Of a stretch of DNA of 8,583 nt, positions 6,740 through 8,583 are shown piece after piece. The DNA comes from JAHHLP01 sp041609895. GTDB lineage: Bacteria; Bacteroidota; Rhodothermia; Rhodothermales; JABDKH01. The position numbers and the translations under genes are program-made. Under the pieces are notes generated by a model. It did not search any database and was not told the origin of the DNA. It saw only the letters and a list, made by a program, of their open reading frames with translations. The DNA is taken from NCBI GenBank assembly GCA_041609895.1, contig JBFIPX010000146.1:1-8583 (forward strand). Reading direction: 5' to 3'. Every line of letters begins with the position of its first letter. Position 1 is the first letter of the stretch.

Positions 6740-8029
6740 CTAAAGTTTCGCGAGTCGAATACCGGTGAATTGCCATCGAGCGCCGGGATAGAAGAAGTTC
6801 CGGTAGCTCCTGCGGATGTGCGATGACGATGTCGCTACCGAGCCGCCGCGCAGAACGAACTGATTGCACATGAACTTGCCGTTGTATTCTCCGAGCGCCC
6901 CGGGCTCGGGATTGTAACCGGGATAGGGAGAATACTGGCTGCGCGTCCACTCCCAAACGTCGCCAAACATCTGAGCCAGCCCATTTCCTCCGGGTACTAC
7001 GGGTATTGGATGGAAATTCTCTTCCTCCACGAAATTGCCTTCTAACGGTACCATGGCAGAAGCAACCTCCCACTCGAATTCCGTCAACAGTCTTGCTCCC
7101 ACCCACCGGGCGTACGCGTCTGCCTCGTAGTAAGAGACGTGTGAAACAGGTTCGTCGAGATTGACAGGCCGGAAACCCCTCAGCGTGAAGCTGTGCCAAA
7201 GCCCATCGACTGACTCCCAGTATCCGGGCGCCCGCCAGCCGTGCTCCGCTCGCGCAGCCCAACCTTCTGAAAGCCAGATCTCCTGGCGATCGTATCCTCC
7301 ATCGTCCATGAATTCGACATATTCGCGATTGGTCACCAGCCGTGACCCTACCGCGAACGGCTCAAGGTAGTACTTGTGGACCGGGCGCTCGTTGTCATAA
7401 AAGAATCCATCGCCGGTGTATCCGACATCAAAAAGACCGCCGTCAAACTCGATCCACTGCATTTCGGGCGGCAGAGCACCATGCCCTATGAGCTGTCCGG
7501 GCTTGTACACGGGATGCAGCGGGTTCTCAGAAAGGACATGCTTAACGTCGGTCAGAATCAGCTCCTGATGTTGCTGCTCGTGATTCAGCCCGAGGTCTAT
7601 GCGTCGACGCAGTTCGGAATCGAGATTTTCAGATGCAATAAGCAGTTCCTGCATATGGCGGTCGACATATCCGCGGTACTCATAAACTTCCTCTACGGTA
7701 GGCCGAGACAGTAGGCCGCGCTTGGGGCGGCAGTGCCGATCACCCGCCTGTACGTAGTACGAGTTGAACAGGTAGGCGAACCGCTCATCATACGGTTCAT
7801 AGCCTTCGACGAATTTCTTCAGTACGAAGGTCTCGAAGAACCAGGTCGTATGAGCAAGATGCCACTTGGTCGGACTGACGTCCTCCATAGTCTGGATGAC
7901 ACAGTCCTCAGGCACAAGAGGGTCGCACAGGTGTTCGGTGTATGACCGAACCTTGATATAACGTTCGGCCGGCGAGGCCTCGTGACTGCCACCATTTCTG
8001 CCGATCGACTGTACTAACGGGGTTTCCAT
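6740..8029 (-). CDS. egtB: ergothioneine biosynthesis sulfoxide synthase EgtB
   Basis: Non-heme iron enzyme that uses oxygen to form the C-S bond between hercynine and a thiol donor, giving a sulfoxide. The N-terminal DinB-like domain (about 20-165) holds the three iron histidines: His60 in HLAH (57-60), and His150 and His154 in the HxxxHxE motif NHEQQHQE (149-156). The C-terminal formylglycine-generating-enzyme-like domain (about 190-429) ends with FGDVWEWT (355-362), LRGGS (393-397) and IRLAKL (424-429). Residues FNSYYVQAG (88-96) contain a Tyr91-Tyr92 pair that resembles Tyr93-Tyr94 of Chloracidobacterium thermophilum EgtB, a cysteine-using type; I infer, but cannot prove, cysteine as donor here. 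The 429-aa length fits. Absence of egtA and egtC nearby agrees with a donor other than gamma-glutamylcysteine. It is the first gene of the minus-strand run, with an ATG at 8029 and no strong ribosome site. Confidence 0.97.
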   Translation of the reverse strand: METPLVQSIGRNGGSHEASPAERYIKVRSYTEHLCDPLVPEDCVIQTMEDVSPTKWHLAHTTWFFETFVLKKFVEGYEPYDERFAYLFNSYYVQAGDRHCRPKRGLLSRPTVEEVYEYRGYVDRHMQELLIASENLDSELRRRIDLGLNHEQQHQELILTDVKHVLSENPLHPVYKPGQLIGHGALPPEMQWIEFDGGLFDVGYTGDGFFYDNERPVHKYYLEPFAVGSRLVTNREYVEFMDDGGYDRQEIWLSEGWAARAEHGWRAPGYWESVDGLWHSFTLRGFRPVNLDEPVSHVSYYEADAYARWVGARLLTEFEWEVASAMVPLEGNFVEEENFHPIPVVPGGNGLAQMFGDVWEWTRSQYSPYPGYNPEPGALGEYNGKFMCNQFVLRGGSVATSSSHIRRSYRNFFYPGARWQFTGIRLAKL

Positions 8030-8083
8030 AAGATCAGTGGCCGATTACTTCGATTTGTGCTTATTGGACACGCTGCGGCCGTA

Positions 8084-8134
8084 GTCGTTTCATCGAGAGA
8101 ATGTCGTTTCGTTAAATACGAGAAAGGAAACGAT
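8084..8134. repeat. three copies of TCGTTTC, two forming an inverted repeat around the egtB -10 box
   Basis: GTCGTTTC occurs at 8084-8091 and again at 8103-8110. The reverse complement GAAACGA is at 8127-8133. The second and third copies form a 7-base inverted repeat with a 16-base centre that contains the proposed egtB -10 element. Nearby ATCGAG is also repeated directly (8092-8097, 8133-8138). The arrangement is what an operator for a dimeric regulator could look like. The regulator is unknown, and short repeats like this can occur by chance. Confidence 0.35.
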
Positions 8135-8141
8135 CGAGCAA
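8113..8141 (-). promoter_or_regulatory. candidate promoter of the egtB operon
   Basis: On the minus strand TTGCTC (8141-8136) and TATTTA (8118-8113) are separated by 17 bases. The -10 box sits in CGTATTTAAC, similar to the CGTATATTAG on the opposite strand upstream of the TPR gene. The distance to the egtB ATG is about 84 bases, leaving a 5' leader of roughly 75 bases. Similarity to the general consensus is partial. Confidence 0.35.
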
Positions 8142-8202
8142 CCGGGTGACGTACGTTCGACCGCGAGTTTGGTCGGCTGAAACACCTCCGTGTACTAGAT
8201 CC

Positions 8203-8230
8203 TTTGGACCGTTGAACCCGCGTATATTAG
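8203..8230 (+). promoter_or_regulatory. candidate promoter of the TPR-protein gene
   Basis: TTTG at 8203-8206 and TATATTAG at 8223-8230 lie 20 bases apart start to start, a layout like the Bacteroidota -33 TTTG / -7 TAnnTTTG promoter; TATATT also matches the general -10 box at five of six positions. It precedes the ATG at 8306 by about 75 bases. The sequence around it has no other gene-like content. Confidence 0.4.
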
Positions 8231-8305
8231 ATGCGTTGATCCTGACTGGGTCCAGAGAACGTCGCTAACATCCCCACTAAAGTCTCATCAGGTTGCCTAA
8301 CGAAG

Positions 8306-8583
8306 ATGGTATCCCGTAACGCTCCAGGTACATCCCTTTGGCTGTCGTTGATCGGACTATCCGTTTGGCTACTTGTTTTGCCGCTGCCATCACCCGGGCA
8401 GACGAACGGCGACGATTACCTGAGCACGGGCGATTCGTTGTACGCGCAGTTCAAGAACGTGGCTGCGCTCGACGCTTACGAAAGATCGCTCGAACAGGGT
8501 GTCGCGAACTTCGAGGTGTTGATCAAGCTGGCCCGTACTGCAAACGATGTGGCGCAGGACGCCCAGGCAGCGGGCGAGGCCGA
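8306..8583 (+). CDS. secreted TPR-repeat protein, N-terminal part (cut by window edge)
   Basis: An open frame runs from the ATG at 8306 to the right edge, 92 codons without a stop. Residues 1-31 look like a signal peptide: a short N-terminal region with Arg4, a hydrophobic stretch at about 11-28 (LWLSLIGLSV then WLLVLPLP) and a probable cleavage near Pro-Gly-Gln. The following DSLYAQFKNVAALDAYERSL (43-62) fits a tetratricopeptide repeat, with the small and aromatic residues in the expected places, and another helix pair seems to begin after it. TPR proteins serve as protein-protein scaffolds; the function here is unknown. The gene is divergent from egtB, so the two may share regulation across the 276-base gap, though nothing links their functions. 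No Shine-Dalgarno sequence is clear. An in-frame upstream start is not convincing. Confidence 0.75.
   Translation, partial: MVSRNAPGTSLWLSLIGLSVWLLVLPLPSPGQTNGDDYLSTGDSLYAQFKNVAALDAYERSLEQGVANFEVLIKLARTANDVAQDAQAAGEA

Noticed and set aside
6714..7262. A 182-codon minus-strand open frame inside egtB
   Set aside because: It lies in another frame of the strongly supported egtB coding sequence, is rich in Arg and Ser/Gly as expected of a shadow frame, and has no recognisable domain.
8084..8141. Repeats upstream of egtB as a CRISPR fragment or transposon end
   Set aside because: The copies are only 7-8 bases, unevenly spaced and in mixed orientation, with no cas or transposase gene and no target-site duplication seen.
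8206..8254. Inverted repeat TGGACC / GGTCCA around the TPR-gene promoter
   Set aside because: Only six bases with a 38-base centre; this is easily expected by chance.

Overview
The window comes from a moderately GC-rich bacterium. Most genes have no Shine-Dalgarno sequence close to the start. The two promoter candidates in the divergent region resemble the Bacteroidota/Rhodothermota type (upstream TTG, then a CGTATnTTA-like -10 box). Together with the secreted TPR protein and the SodC tail, this suggests a Bacteroidota-like lineage, possibly Rhodothermota. That is an inference from style, not a phylogenetic result.

Layout. At the left edge (+ strand, 2-112) is the C-terminal end of a Cu/Zn superoxide dismutase. 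It converges on a long minus-strand block of seven genes that fills about 225-8029. In transcription order these are: egtB (8029-6740), egtD (6717-5743), a secreted M28 zinc peptidase (5728-4289), a PAPS-type sulfotransferase (4268-3501), an ArsN2-like GNAT acetyltransferase (3504-3007), a CYTH-domain protein (3029-2487) and, after a 105-base gap, a PAS-PAS-GGDEF-EAL cyclic-di-GMP protein (2381-225). At the right edge (+ strand, 8306 onward) is the start of an exported TPR protein, divergent from egtB across a 276-base intergenic region that carries candidate promoters and a repeated TCGTTTC motif.

How the genes fit together. EgtD trimethylates histidine to hercynine, and EgtB is the iron enzyme that joins hercynine oxidatively to a thiol donor; together they form the core of ergothioneine synthesis. 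EgtB carries a Tyr-Tyr pair resembling the alternative, cysteine-using EgtB type. No egtA, egtC or egtE lies in the window, so the C-S lyase must be encoded elsewhere. The next four genes are packed with gaps of 14-20 bases or overlaps, so egtB through the CYTH gene look like one transcript. Why an ergothioneine pair should travel with an exported peptidase, a sulfotransferase, an acetyltransferase and a CYTH phosphate-handling enzyme is not explained by known biology; this is the most interesting aspect of the window. SodC at the left edge shares the oxidative-stress theme, but is not in the same transcript.

I found no tRNA, rRNA, CRISPR array, insertion sequence or phage gene. The window reads as ordinary chromosomal sequence with one unusual operon.
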